Of a DNA stretch of 31,814 bases, positions 1-12,368 are shown piece after piece. Position numbers and translations under genes: made by a program. Numbering within the stretch: the stretch's first letter is position 1; each line of letters opens with the position of its first letter. The notes under the pieces are model-generated. The model was given only the letters and a program-made list of their open reading frames with translations, did no database searches and was not told where the DNA came from. Source of the DNA: Oppiella nova (Eukaryota > Arthropoda > Arachnida > Sarcoptiformes > Oppiidae); contig CAJPVJ010000217.1 of assembly GCA_905397405.1 (NCBI GenBank), forward strand, positions 1-31,814, given 5' to 3'.

Positions 1-127
1 CGTCAGCCGCATTGACAGCTCAATCAAAGACATGGAGCACCGTTACGGCCACCGCAGAGCACCCGGAAAGTGGTCCCGACAAGAGCTACTTAGCCCAACA
101 GTCGCCGTTTTTTCCTCAGGAATTCCC
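1..127. repeat. Window-start 127-bp exact repeat of 1216-1342
   Basis: The first 127 bases are identical to 1216-1342, and the first mismatch is at base 128 (G against C at 1343). The window therefore begins exactly where a 127-mer recurs inside it. This matches the right-hand end of the window and suggests an assembly-graph boundary rather than a biological one. Confidence 0.85.
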
Positions 128-3100
128 GAAACTCGATGGTGGGAATGCCCCTCAAGACGGCGCCACAAAGCCAAGCGCCGACACCTCGTACGGTCCCGGA
201 CCCAGTCTCAGGCCTCAGACGGAGGGCAGTTGGGGCAGAGGGACACTCCCGCAGCCGCAGCCCGGCTTCAATCCCAACGCAAACCAATCACCGAATGCTG
301 GCAGCGGAGGGTTAGGACAGCCACAGTCCCCGCCCGCCGCCGGCGCTCCCAACGATCAAAGCATACAACAGCAGATGGCCAGAGGTCTGTACCCGCAGTC
401 GGGGGCCGGTCTCCCTCCGCCACGACCACCCATTCCCGGCGCCGTTCCCATTATGCCCGCCGCTAACCAATCGGGCGCTCCATTAATGCCCGGACAGACG
501 CCTATGAACTACAATCAGTACCGAATGATGACTCCATATCCGCCACATGTAAGTCATTCGCGAGTTTTCTCACAAATCTTATCAATCGTTTGAATATTTA
601 TTTTCAAAATAAATAACATTCGAGTGAATGATATGGTTCTGTAGGTTGAGTTCAGTTAGCTGTAGCTGTCGGCCATTGCCTCCAATAAACGCATTCACTT
701 GAGATCAACTGATAATTTTAAATCACATTTTGATAAAAACTCGAAAAATATTATTTATTAGTAAAATATATGTTAGTTATGAAAGTCTGATACATACAGT
801 GTTTGTGTTTTATTTAGATTACAAATGAATTGTTACCTGTATTGTGAAAAATCAATAATTGTTTTATTAAGTAATTTATAATTAGTGTTTTATATAATAT
901 GTAACTATTAATTATTGCTTAATTGATTTTATTAATGCAAAATTAGTGGAAATATTTTTAGATAATGCCGTAATATTTATAGATTTTTATTGACATTTTT
1001 GTATTTACAATGTTTTAAATGTTAATTGAATTCAAATCGATTGGCAATACAGTACATTATTTTATATATTTTGATAATGGTTTATTAATTTATTGGCACA
1101 GAATTCCACATTTGATGTATTAATAGCAATGTTATTGTTTTAATTTAAAGATGGCTTACCCGAGAGGCACATACCCTGGAGGTCCGTTCCCGCCGCAAGG
1201 ATATGCGCCGCAACACGTCAGCCGCATTGACAGCTCAATCAAAGACATGGAGCACCGTTACGGCCACCGCAGAGCACCCGGAAAGTGGTCCCGACAAGAG
1301 CTACTTAGCCCAACAGTCGCCGTTTTTTCCTCAGGAATTCCCCAAACTCGATGGTGGGAATGCCCCTCAAGACGCCGCCACAAAGCCAAGCGCCGACACC
1401 TCGTACGGTCCCGGACCCAGTCTCAGGCCTCAGACGGAGGGCAGTTGGGGCAGAGGGACACTCCCGCAGCCGCAGCCCGGCTTCAATCCCAACGCAAACC
1501 TATCACCGAATGCTGGCAGCGGAGGGTCAGGACAGCCGCAGTCCCCGCCCGCCGCCGGCGCTCCCAACGATCAAAGCATACAACAGCAGATGGCAAGAGG
1601 TCTGTACCCGCAGTCAGTGGCCGGTCTCCCTCCGCAACGACCACCCATTCCCGGCGCCGTTCCCATTATGCCGGCCGCTAACCAATCGGGCGCTCCATTA
1701 ATGCCCGGACAGACGCCTATGAACTACAATCAGTACCGAATGATGACTCCATATCCGCCACATGTAAGTCATTCGCGAGTTTTTCTCACAAATCTTATCA
1801 ATCGTTTGAATATTTATTTTCAAAATAAATGACATTCGAGTGAATGATATGGTTCTGTAGGTTCAGTTCAGTTAGCTGTAGCTGTCGGCCATTGCCTTCA
1901 ATAAACGCATTCACTTGAGATCAACTGATAATTTTAAATCATATTTTGATAAAAACTCGAAAAAATATTATTTATTAGCAAAATATCGTAGTTATGAAAG
2001 TCTTATGCATACAGTGTGTGTTTTATTCAGATTACAAATGAATTATTACAATTGTTACCTGTATTGTGAAAAATCAATAATTTGTTTTATTAAGTAATTA
2101 ATAATTAGTGTTTTATATAATATGAAACTATTAATCATTGCTTAATTGATTTTATTAATGTAAAATTTGTGGAAATATTTTTAGATAATGCCGTAATATT
2201 TATAGATTTTTATTGACATTTTTGTATTTACAATGTTTTAAATGTTAATTGAATTCAAATCGATTGGCAATACAGTATTAATACATTATTTTATATATTT
2301 TGGTAATGGTTTATGAATTTATTTATTGGCACAGAATTCCACATTTGATGTATTAATAGCAATGTTATTGTTTTAATTTAAAGATGGCTTACCCGAGAGG
2401 CACATACCCTGGAGGTCCGTTCCCGCCGCAAGGATATGCGCCGCAACCCCCACCGCACGGACACATGAATCCACGACAGCCTTATTTTCCAGATGCGAGG
2501 TTTGTCTGACATTTGTTTTGATAACTATATGTATGTATGGATCACATGATGATTGAAATTTGGCTGAACTTTATGTTGACATAACTCTTCATCACCCACT
2601 TGTCTGACGATCAATACATTCATATATATTATTCACCACTTGTTTGATGTGTTTGTATTAACAATGTTTTGAACAAACATTTCTAGAGTCGGCCAAAGAC
2701 CAGACGACGAGTCTGGCGGACGACCCGCACGACCGGCGCCTCCTATTATTACGGATAAGGATTTGAAAGGTTTCGACGATATCTTGGAAAATGATAAAGG
2801 CTTGCAAAAGGGTTGGGCCGCAGCTAATACTGAGGTCGACTACAACGCAAAGATTGTCTTCAGTGATGACGAAGACTCTCAACCCATGAAAGAGTCGGCC
2901 AATTATGGAGAGATGCGGTCTAATAGTGACAAACAGAAGGATTGGGAGCGAAGGGACAGAGACTATGACAGAGGGGACGAAAGGCCCAAATCGTACCGAT
3001 CGGCTCAACAGCAGCAGCAGTGGCAACAACAACAACACCCACACCAACAGCATATGCCGGCCAACGCTCGCGTCAATAACTTCGATAATCAGTCGCAACC

Positions 3101-6100
3101 ACAACAACAACAACCACAACACGGCTCACAGCAGGGATATCCGCAAAGACAGCAAATTCACTCAAATTATCCGCATTCGCGTCACAATAGATCTGATCAC
3201 ACAATGGCTGACGACGACGAGATGTGGCGGCAGCGCAGCCAACAGCAGACCGACGAGATGGCGGCCGCAGTCATCAGAGCCCGACAGAGACGCTTGGATG
3301 AGGAGAAGAGGATGGAGCGCAGCCGACAGGCGGCTCACGAGAAGCTCCGCATTCTCGAGGAGAAGGTCGTCGATAAGGATGACGTGTCCTCTCGACACAG
3401 CAGCGAAAGCAAAGACGATAAGCTGTCGTCGAGTCGTGACCCTCGGGGGGACGGCCGATCGAATTACACGAATTCATTTGCGGCGACCAAACAGTACCCG
3501 AAGAACGTTCCGCCGCGCTTTCAAAAGCAGGCAGAGATGTTGCGACAGACACAGGGGTCCGGTCCGCCGACCGGTGCTGGGCAGCCGCCTTACGATCAGC
3601 GGTTTACTCATTCGTCGAATCGATTGCCGTCAGAGAGTGAGTCTCGCGAAGGCCGTAATCTCGTGAATAGTAGTCAAGCGAACAGTAAGGCGCCGGCAAT
3701 GGCTGACAACTCGCGATCAAACAGTCAAATAAGTTCTGGTCACGAAAGCTATGACAGCGAACGCGAGAGAAGGACTCCTGACTACGAATCTAAAGAGAGA
3801 CGACCGCATCGGACGTCCGGTTCTGATAGCAATAACTGGAGAGCAGCTCAGACTCAAAGGTCTCCATTGGCTGAATCCAAAGACAGTTCTCAGAGTCCGA
3901 GCGCTCGTCCCGTCGATGACACCGATAATAATCAGAACCTCCATCGAGACGTCCCTAAGCGTGCGAATGAAGAGTCGGAATATTTGTTGCAAAAGAGTAG
4001 TTCAGAAGTGAGAGACAATAAACCGAAAGACGAGACGATTGAAAGTAAGGAAAGTTTTAGTGAAAAACGAGTTTTGGTTGAAAGACAGGAGAGCTCTCAA
4101 AGTTCGCATTCAGACAAACGGAGCACTTCTTCCAAAGAGGACCGCTTTGGGAAGCGATACGAACGGTTGGATTGGGCCGCAGAATGTGATAATATGTCGC
4201 CCATTGGCGGCAGTTATGGTCAACGGCGCGAACACAACCGTCACCGACCCGTTCCCATCACTCAGAAGCAGTTTGAAAGTATTACAGAACCGATCAAAAA
4301 GAATTTCACGCCAATCAAGAAGACGAGCAACACTTCGGTCACCAGTTCTTACAGCGAAGACTCCAAAGAGGGTTCAGTCGACAAAACGAAGGATACCCTC
4401 AGAAAGAGCGAAACCCCTCCTCTCAACACTACCGCCGCCTATAATGCCGATAACCTGACGGCGAGAACTAGTTCTTCAGATGTGTCTAAAGTGCAAACCA
4501 TTAGAGAGGAAACTCGTGGCGAGTCGTTGGGCTCCAAGAAAGAGAAGGACAGTGACAGACAATACGACAGAGCGGTTGACAGAGAGAAGGATTACATGAA
4601 AAAGGAATCCATAAAAGACGACAGAAATGTGCGAAAAGAGAGAAGTAATTCGAGTCGTTATGAGACGTCTCGGGAGTCGTATTCGGGAAGAGGAGCGCGT
4701 TATCCGACTACTACTGGACCCGCTTTTAGAGGGACAGGAACGGGAAGGGGTCGCGAATACCGTCGGTCCCCTCGTTCTGGAGATAAGCCCTCATATAACG
4801 AATCAAAAGGGACTTTAAGTCCCGGAACCTCACGAAACAAAACGAACAAATCTCGAAGAAAATCAAATTCTGACGAAAGCTGTGTTTCCGAAGACATAAA
4901 TAAGACGAAAGAATCGACAAAAGCGGAGATCGAAAAGTCGATTCCAGTGACAATTACTGACTCCAAAGACACTAAACATGAAGAGGAGAAGGAGAAGAGT
5001 GTGACTCCCGATACTGTTATGTCCGGCTCTGCGTCGTCAGTGGTTCCCAACCAGAGGAATGACATCTCGCGCAGAGGCAGAGGTTTAGTGCCCTTTAAAA
5101 ACAGTAGCACTCGAGGTATGCCCCGAGCATACGGTCCCAGTAATTACGGTCCGCCGCCGTCGAGGGCAGCGTTCGGCGACGGATCGGTCCATAAGTCTGA
5201 GTCCAACAAGAATTACGACCAAAACCGTAACGAACGGAACGAATCGAGAAATTCTAATCAAATGCGAAACACTTTCAAATCAGCCGCCGATGAGATGAAC
5301 TATAGTTCACACATGAATTCGCAGTCAAATCAATATCAGGACAATAATAGGAACAGTATTTCAAACGCTCGCAAATCTGGTGCCCCCGGCAGTCGAGGCA
5401 CAGCCAGCGCCAACACTCCCAGTAATAACAATCGTGCGGAACAATTGCCGCCACGATTTCAGAAGAGGAATAACAGGCCATCACAAGGACGTGGAGGTCG
5501 TAGATCCGAAAGGAGTGGTTCTGGCAATCAATACGATGACGGGGCCAACGAGGAGTGGGAGACGGCCTCTGAGAGCAGTGATATCGGCGACAGGAATGAC
5601 AGAAAGGCGAAGAAAAATAGTTCATCCGATCAGCAAAAGACTGACAGCAGAAGTCATAACCGGAAATCTGATAATAGAAGAGGAGGTGATTATACTGACC
5701 GGAGGGGACAACACGTGAATAGTTCGGGCAATCAGTCGAGTGGTTACAGAGACGGTAGAGGCGGACGTAACCGCAATCAGGGGAACGGCGTTCTAACCAC
5801 TCGCTCGCCAAACACTAACCAACAGAGGAATGGGACTATCAGTGGCTCTAATATTAACGATAATATAACTGTCTGTGCATTAAGTGAAGTAACACTCGAT
5901 AACCCAAATGCTGTCGAAGAGGCGTTGAGTGATATTAAGAACCGAAACAAATCGAGTGATTTGATTGACGACCAGAACAACAGTGAGACTGAAGACGGCT
6001 TTCAAACGGTTTCGTATAAGAAGAGGAATCGAGTGAATCAGGGAAACGACTCCAAGAAATTCAAACAAGAGGTTTGTCTTTACTTTTATTATGAAATTAG

Positions 6101-9100
6101 ACTGAATTGTATGTTTAATACAGAAACTGATGAATTGTTAGTTAATCTGTCAATCCTATGACCGCTTATTTGATTTTAAACACTAAAATCTGAATTATTT
6201 TTTTAATTAAAATTTTTATTCTATTTATTTTTTGCTACTTTTATTAATTAATGATTTGTTGTGTAAACCCATAGCTGAGCCCCAAGTCCAAGGCGACTGT
6301 CCGCACCCGTCAGAGCAAACTTGCGCCTCGTTTTGCTAAACAAAAGGAGAATAATAGTCGTCTGAAAACCATAACCGATGAGGCGTTCACTTCTACCGCA
6401 AAAATATCCGAAGATTTGAAATCTCTTTCAATTGACAATAAAAGCAGTGAATCCGTTGTGAAGAGTCCCAAAGAAAAGGTTGAAATATCGACTCAAATCA
6501 AAACAGTTCCCAACGCCTGGAGCCGACCATTGAGTCATTGCTCTCAGACGACGGCAAGCAATACGACGATCACTACGACCACCAAAACCACGACACAGAC
6601 GTCCAGCTCTAAGGTGCAGGACATTCACGCACTGAGCGTATCGTCCAAATCGAGTAGTTTTGATCAGCACGACAGCGGCATCGACGCAGACCAACCCCCG
6701 TCCACCGCCTCATCCCAGCGCTCGTCCCCTTCCAACGACGACAACAAACTGATCACAACTACCGCTAAAGTGACGAATCCGACCGAAACCCGAACCGATA
6801 TCGTGAGCATTGAATTGAGTCTTATTTTATGAATACATGTCTTAATGAATGTGTATTCATGTGATGAATAGGTGACAGACATTGACGCTGCGAAGCCTAT
6901 GTGTACCGTTATCTTCGAGAACACCCGCTATAAGGAGGAGAACAAAGTATTGGCCAAAATAGCGCCCGCGAAGTCTCCCACCGCTAAGGTATGTACTGTT
7001 CCTCACATTTGAAATGCTTGTTATTTATTACATGATGAGAATACGGAGCCAATCCAATGATTGTATTTTGATTACAAAATCCTTGTCCCTAAACTGACCC
7101 AATGTTTGCACAATTATTTCAAAACATAAGTAATTTAATTGTTTATTAAACGGTGTTTTTATACAATTTAAAGGAAATGTTTGTCGCGACGACTGCCGTC
7201 AACAATGTAGTGACAGAAGCGAGTCGTCCCAACCCACCGATTGCTGCCCCGAAAAAGGTATTATTTTTGCATTTATTTTAAACCAAATTTAGCGCAACTG
7301 TAGACCCGTTTTGTCATTTGATTGACTCTATGGGGGGATTATTTTGCGCCAAAATGAAAGCGATTTCTTATAATTTCTCAATAATAGTGTAAATCATTCG
7401 CTTAATTGACACTTTGATTGCTTACAAACAGACCGATTCCGTACTCATCGATGAGTTCGCCCTCAACGAGAAGACTCAGACACCAAATGTGGCAAAAGTG
7501 GTGGGAATGCAGAGAACAAGTGTATTGCCCACTGAATCGGATCTCAATGTGAAGATAGCGTCGACCCGAAAGGTGTGGGAGAATCCATCCGTGCCCTCGA
7601 CTATAGACTCGACCAATGAAAACGCGAAAAATGCTTTATTGAAGTCTTTTGATGCAAATAAGATGATTAGCTCTGAGAGCCATACCAGTGATGTCCACAA
7701 CATTGTGAAAGTGTCTGAACCGACGGCTACTAAAGTCCACTATTCGACTGTCGAACCGATAAACCCTCCAAATAAGAGCAAAACTCCGGTCATGACATAC
7801 TCGACGCCCACTCCCAACCAAATGTCTCAAAACCAGTCGTACGTCAGTTCACACCAATCGCAACCATCACTCATGTCATCGCAACAAATACTGTTGAATA
7901 CAATAAGTTCTCCGCCTTTAGTGGAAAGCATGCGTCCAGTGTCTGGAGTGCAGCAGTCCTTTCAGGTGCACACTATGGCTCAAAATCCAGCCATTTCTAC
8001 GCCCCCGACAATGCTCTACAACACGCACGTCGGCGCCCATAATGTGTACCAATCGTTTGGACCACAGATGGATAGTTTACATCAGACACAACTGCCACCA
8101 GTTATGGCCCAATTTGGCGCTCAACACAACGCTTCGCATTACGGCCAACACCTCCTCCAACAACACCAGCAAAACCAGTTGAATCAGGCGAACATTTTCA
8201 TGACTCATCAGTTGACACAACCGTCGGCGTCCGAGCAGTTCAAGCAACTGAATGCTGTGGCGCACCACCAGTCGCACCAGCAGTCGCTCGCAGCCAAGGC
8301 ACTGCCTATCAATCAGTTCGTCCATCAGAACACTTCTAATTTGCACCAAACGTTAGCCAACTCTGGCTCGTGGACAGCGGCCACACCTCACAACCAGACC
8401 AACACACAAACGGCTAATTACTATCAGCAGTCAAACACATTGAATAACGTATTGCAAGCACATCAGCAACACTTTGCCTATCAATCTCAGCCATCGATGG
8501 GTCTAATGTCGGCCCAGAATTCGCAGGCGACCGCAGCCGCACTGGCCGTCCAGCAGTCCTATCGCGCCACTCAACTACCGATGGCTCGCACGTCGGCAGT
8601 CGACTCAATGGCCACGAACTCCATGGCAGCCAATCTTCGGTCGATGTTCGCCGGGAATATCATTAATGACATGAAAATCGGGAATTCCGTGAATCAAACC
8701 GTCGGTCAAAACGCCAACAACAGGACGTCGTTTGCATACAACCAGAGCTCGCAATCGTTGCAACAAATACAACAACAACACCAACAGATGTTTGCCGCGA
8801 ACCAGAAGTTCACGGGTCGGGCCATTCTGCCCATCTATGCCCAGCAGATGCTGTCCCAGTCTGCCGCCATCCCGGGCCGACCCAACTCCACATCAATGCT
8901 TACGTCTAACGTGAGCTCTAATAACAGTTACACGACTCCCATTCAGAGGCCCAAAGTTAACCGCAATAACCAGTCGTATGTGAAGAACACTCATCCGACA
9001 CACTATCAGAACCAATACCAGACTCAACCGCAACAACAACTACCACAACAACTGCCGCCACAACCACAGCAACCGACTATAGCGCAGGTGAACGCCGCAC

Positions 9101-9300
9101 AACAGGCGAAGATGAGACAGGAGGCCGTCCGACAGACGCAGTCCTTCTTCGCGCAGTCATCTCTGCCCACAACTAAAGGCGAGTCACCCCTCGAGGCACA
9201 GACCGGTGCACCAGAGGTCTCGGTCGACACCGTCATCGCCGACAACACTACCCCTGCGCTCAACGACAACACAATGAATACAATTGAGAAAAATGACTAA
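1..9300 (+). CDS. PRRC2: PRRC2/BAT2-like large disordered protein, 5' partial, 7 coding exons
   Basis: Exons in the intact frame: <3-548, 2384-2499, 2687-6071, 6275-6802, 6872-6988, 7174-7257, 7432-9300 (stop TAA). All have GT-AG ends and matching phases, giving about 2,214 visible residues. The first exon carries the BAT2 N-terminal region (SKTWSTVT, FPQEFPKL, GPGPSLRPQ). Exon 2687 carries the second conserved block (KDLKGFDDILEND, EVDYNAKIVFSDDED). The centre is low-complexity, rich in R/D/S/E/N with a Gln stretch near 3010. The C-terminal part has VIFENTRYKEE, RKVWENPSVPS and long Q/H/N-rich sequence. PRRC2 proteins in animals are RNA- and translation-associated and found in stress granules; that role is family knowledge. 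The start codon and further 5' exons lie outside the window. Exon 1151-1763 is left out because including it breaks the frame. Family assignment is secure; the paralogue is unassigned. Confidence 0.9.
1151..1763 (+). pseudogene. Chimeric duplicated PRRC2 exon (potential poison exon)
   Basis: This exon has the same acceptor context as the real exon at 2384 (TTTAAAG then ATGGCTTACC) and the same GTAAGT donor as the exon ending at 548. Its first 64 bases derive from the downstream exon and the rest from the upstream exon. Spliced in phase 0 after 548, it reads 22 residues of the downstream exon and then the wrong frame of the upstream exon, ending at TAA 1679-1681. That stop is 82 nt before the exon's donor. 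The PRRC2 frame (SKTWSTVT onward) is open here too, but it is one base out of phase with the junction. Skipping this exon (548 to 2384) restores the intact protein. Confidence 0.75.
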
Positions 9301-9960
9301 AACATGATTTTATGACTTATTAATGGATTATTATTATTAACACTAAACAAAAGTGCGAATACTTTCACATAATTATTATCCAATGATTTTAAAGCAAAAT
9401 AATTTAAATGAAGTTTATTATTGATATTAATATTAAACAATTCTCTTATTATATAAATAATATGCGATTGCATTACATATTACGGACCAAACGATTAAAT
9501 GTTTTGCAGTTTTACGAACTACTTCTCAACACTTGAAATGTGTTTCACTTTTAATTTAATTGAATTTAAGGATCGGATGATTGGGTTTAAAAGTATAATT
9601 GGCTTCACTTTATATATGATATGAGTTTATATATTAATATTGAATTAATGCCTCAACCGATCGATCGATTTATTTATCGTAAATATAAACAAATTTTCAA
9701 GACATTCAACGATTGGAACTATGAATCTATAAGTCTATAAGTAATGTATATTAAAGTTAATACTAAATCCAATTATATTTATCATTGAATTTGTTTGATT
9801 GAAAAGCAAACACATAATCTCTTTGGGTATAAGTGTTAACATTGTTTTTTCGCAATCCATAGCCCGAACACCCAAACTATAAATAAGTGTTATTTTTATT
9901 AGTTTTTTCATTTGGCATTTGAGGGCTAAACTGAATTTTATATCTAATATTTTTTAATGC

Positions 9961-9966
9961 AATAAA
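9961..9966 (+). terminator. Candidate polyadenylation signal for PRRC2
   Basis: This is an AATAAA hexamer about 660 nt after the PRRC2 stop codon, the first perfect one on this strand that I found. AT-rich sequence produces this hexamer by chance, so its use is uncertain. Confidence 0.35.
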
Positions 9967-10040
9967 ATATTGATATAATCGTTGAGTGTGTACTCAAAAA
10001 CACCGATATTTCACAAATGATTAAATTATTTGAATATAAA

Positions 10041-10057
10041 TATATATATATATATAT
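10041..10057. repeat. (TA)n microsatellite
   Basis: Uninterrupted alternating T and A over about 17 bases in the AT-rich spacer. Confidence 0.9.
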
Positions 10058-11110
10058 TAAGCTAACATTTGAAACGCTTTTTAATAATAACTTAATTGAA
10101 TAGTTATCCCAATTTGTTGATGTAATTCACTGTTGTTTCTAAAAAATATAACTTAATTTAAACGACTTTTTCAATGACTTTAGTCTATAATACTATATAT
10201 AACTTATAAATATAATTCACATTCGGTTATCAAAAAGTATTGATTTTTGTATAACATATGACATCGAAAACTGAGTAAAAAATCCAATTAATTAGTAATT
10301 AATAGTTAATATTATTATTATAACTGCTGTTAAGGTATACCTACTGTACAGAAGTCGTAAATTGATCTTAAATTGTATTGCATTTTAGGTACTATTATAG
10401 AGTTATCGCAGCTTTTCTTCTGTAATCTTCAAACAAAAACTTTAATTAAAACACAAAAAATGCAAATAAAATGTTATCTTTTGCTGCTTTTAATGAATTC
10501 AATGTTTGTTTTGAGTAAGCAATCGATGAATACATTTATAAAAAACACTTGTAATAAATGTCTGTATAAACGATGGATCGGATTATTTAAACAAATTTCT
10601 TGTTTTAATAATATTATTATTTTTCTTTTAATTTTTTAGTTTAAAATTATTAGTATTTAATATAAAATTTCGAATAAAACTATTTGAGATTCAAAATCAA
10701 TTACAATTTGTGTCTATTATTTATATTCATTGGATACATATGGATACCAAAAATAAGTATTCAATGAAAGATCAGTTTCTGTGTACAGAATATTCTGTTA
10801 TTCAGAAGAATTACGAGTTTTGAATATTAAAAACAATTTTCTACCTGTCCCCTATCTGATCACATGTATGTATAAACATTAATTTATTATACAGTAGTAG
10901 TTCACAATAGATTTAATTATTAGTATATTAAAGTTACTATTAAATTAAATATAAATTTTATAAGTCTAAAAAATTAACAAAAAAATATGAAACTTATGTC
11001 TAAATTAGTAATTATAAAATGAGTATTTAGTATAAAACTAGTATAGATAACAATTGTTGACCCATTAGTTTAGAATAATTAGCAAATAATTTAATTCTTA
11101 ATGTTTGTTG

Positions 11111-12278
11111 TTAATCTTTATTCAATTCTGTATGTGTCCGGGATAACACATAATGTGTGTCTATTGAGTCCAGCAATGTCTCATCCAATACACCATTCCT
11201 CAAACATATCGACAAATGTGTCAATCGTTTCAACGGAGACAATGACTTCGGTGTCACCAATACTTTGTGTCCGATTAGATCCAATGGTGTCTCAAACATG
11301 AACTCAAGACGTCGTAATCCTATCATCCGATTCGCCGACTCATACACTCGTCTCACTTGTGGATCAGTTTTACATAACAAATGCAGTCGATATCTCTTAA
11401 GATGTGGCCATTGATTGACAAACTCTTCGCAGTGATAGTGAACGATAGAGTGAATTGTATGGGAATTAATGTTATGCTCCCAAACATTGGTGCCATTCAG
11501 TGGAACCGATAATTCTCGCATCCCTTTCATCTGTGATGTCAGTGACAACACATGAATATATTCTTCGGCAGACATGAGATCCCAATTGAAAACAATTGAA
11601 AACGATTTTAAGCTATTCTTGTAGTGATCGACAAACGCTGGCAATAGGTTGCCATCGGATGTCTCGTATGGGTATCGAAAATGAGTCAAATTCTTGAGTA
11701 ATATCTCATTGTTTTCGGTGACAATCGATGACAACAGATCTGGACATTGATTGCAATCATTGAGTGTTTGTATGAATTCATAAGTCTTTTAAACACTTTT
11801 CTGGTCTTTTCTGAACTAATGTTAATATCAATGGATGTAATGTTTGGTAACTTCTTGCCCATCGATTCCAATGCTTCCCAATTAATCTTTGCAAACCATT
11901 CACTGCGAGACTTGATGTCAATTCTTATGATCAATTTGCGCACCACTTCATCCACATTAAGACAAACTTGTGATTTGAATACCAATCGCTGCCACTGTTT
12001 GGACAGACATTCAAATCGGAAACAGTCTTCGAGTGACAGATAAGACAATATCTCTTCGCATAAGTCGTCCCCATATCTGTCGAACGAGTCTTTCGGATAA
12101 TATTCCTCTTCAGTGAACTTCATATCAATTGATACGATCTGTAGCTATAAATACAATCAATTCATAAATACATGTAATGAATATAAAATGATTCATTGAG
12201 TGATTGACACAAAAGTGGTATCTTTTTACAAACCTTTTGACACAACTCTTGGCATTCATTGTCTTCCTCTTCTGCCAT
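11111..12278 (-). CDS. F-box protein, two exons, with a 1-nt frameshift in exon 2
   Basis: Exon 1 is 12278-12234 (ATG at 12278, 15 codons, begins MAEEEDNECQ) with a GTTTGT donor. Exon 2 is 12138-11111 with a CTACAG acceptor, in phase. An F-box follows at about residues 34-70 (DRYGDDLCEEILSYLSLEDC, then a KQWQRLVF-like end), which is expected to bind SKP1 in an SCF ubiquitin ligase. The C-terminal part has spaced hydrophobic and Leu motifs suggesting a degenerate leucine-rich substrate domain. The frame breaks at the A-run at 11790-11787: upstream reads ...RKVFKRLMNS, while the downstream frame resumes as KTYEFIQTLNDC... Exon 2 is 1,028 nt, one base short of a whole number of codons. Corrected, the protein would be about 357 residues. 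It may be a pseudogene, a polymorphic null allele or a sequence error. It is divergently arranged with the RING gene at 12888. Confidence 0.75.
11117..11122 (-). terminator. AATAAA overlapping the last codons of the F-box gene
   Basis: On the minus strand AATAAA encodes the Asn-Lys pair just before Asp and the stop codon (TAA at 11113-11111). If it works as a poly(A) signal the 3' UTR would be only about 10-25 nt. It may simply be coding sequence. Confidence 0.3.
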
Positions 12279-12368
12279 CACTTCTTCGACTCGTTTCGCG
12301 TATTAAACGTTGAATTCAAACTAAATGTGATTTAAATGTAAAATCAAATCAATCGTCAAAACTATTGA

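Larger units (their letters stand above)
1..2447 (+). repeat. Diverged tandem duplication inside PRRC2 (two copies, unit about 1.22 kb)
   Basis: Positions 1-1214 (exon end, 602-bp intron, first 64 bases of the next exon) match 1216-2447. The offset is 1215 at the left end and 1233 at the right because the introns differ by indels. The exon parts differ at about ten sites over 548 bp; the introns differ by several substitutions and small indels. At the internal junction (1214/1215), sequence from the start of the downstream exon (ATGCGCCGCAAC) runs straight into the middle of the upstream exon (ACGTCAGCCGC). At 2447 the same exon continues with its normal sequence (CCCCACCGCACGG). The copies are too different to be a trivial read stutter, but assembled alleles cannot be excluded. 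Confidence 0.9.
9301..11110. other. AT-rich 3' flank of PRRC2 and intergenic spacer
   Basis: There is no convincing gene here. The first clear AATAAA downstream of the PRRC2 stop is at 9961-9966, about 660 bases beyond it, so the 3' UTR may be long. A (TA)n run lies at 10041-10057. An 88-codon open frame at 10373-10639 is AT-rich low-complexity sequence and is not called. A 14-bp palindrome, ACAGAATATTCTGT, is at 10785-10798. Confidence 0.6.

Noticed and set aside
2658-6068. Many long open frames antisense or frame-shifted inside PRRC2 (for example minus 2658-3122, minus 5275-5811).
   Set aside because: They are shadows of the long low-complexity coding exon; they show no domains or splice logic and lie opposite a clear coding frame.
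10373-10639. 88-codon open frame with an internal signal-like stretch and a few Cys, possible secreted peptide.
   Set aside because: AT-driven composition (I, K, N, L, F), no cleavage or cysteine pattern I recognise, no promoter or splice context.
11787-11793. Programmed -1 frameshifting at the F-box break.
   Set aside because: The required -1 shift falls on an A-run, but the in-frame codons (TTT AAA AGA) do not form an X XXY YYZ heptamer and I see no stable stem right after. A 1-nt deletion is simpler.
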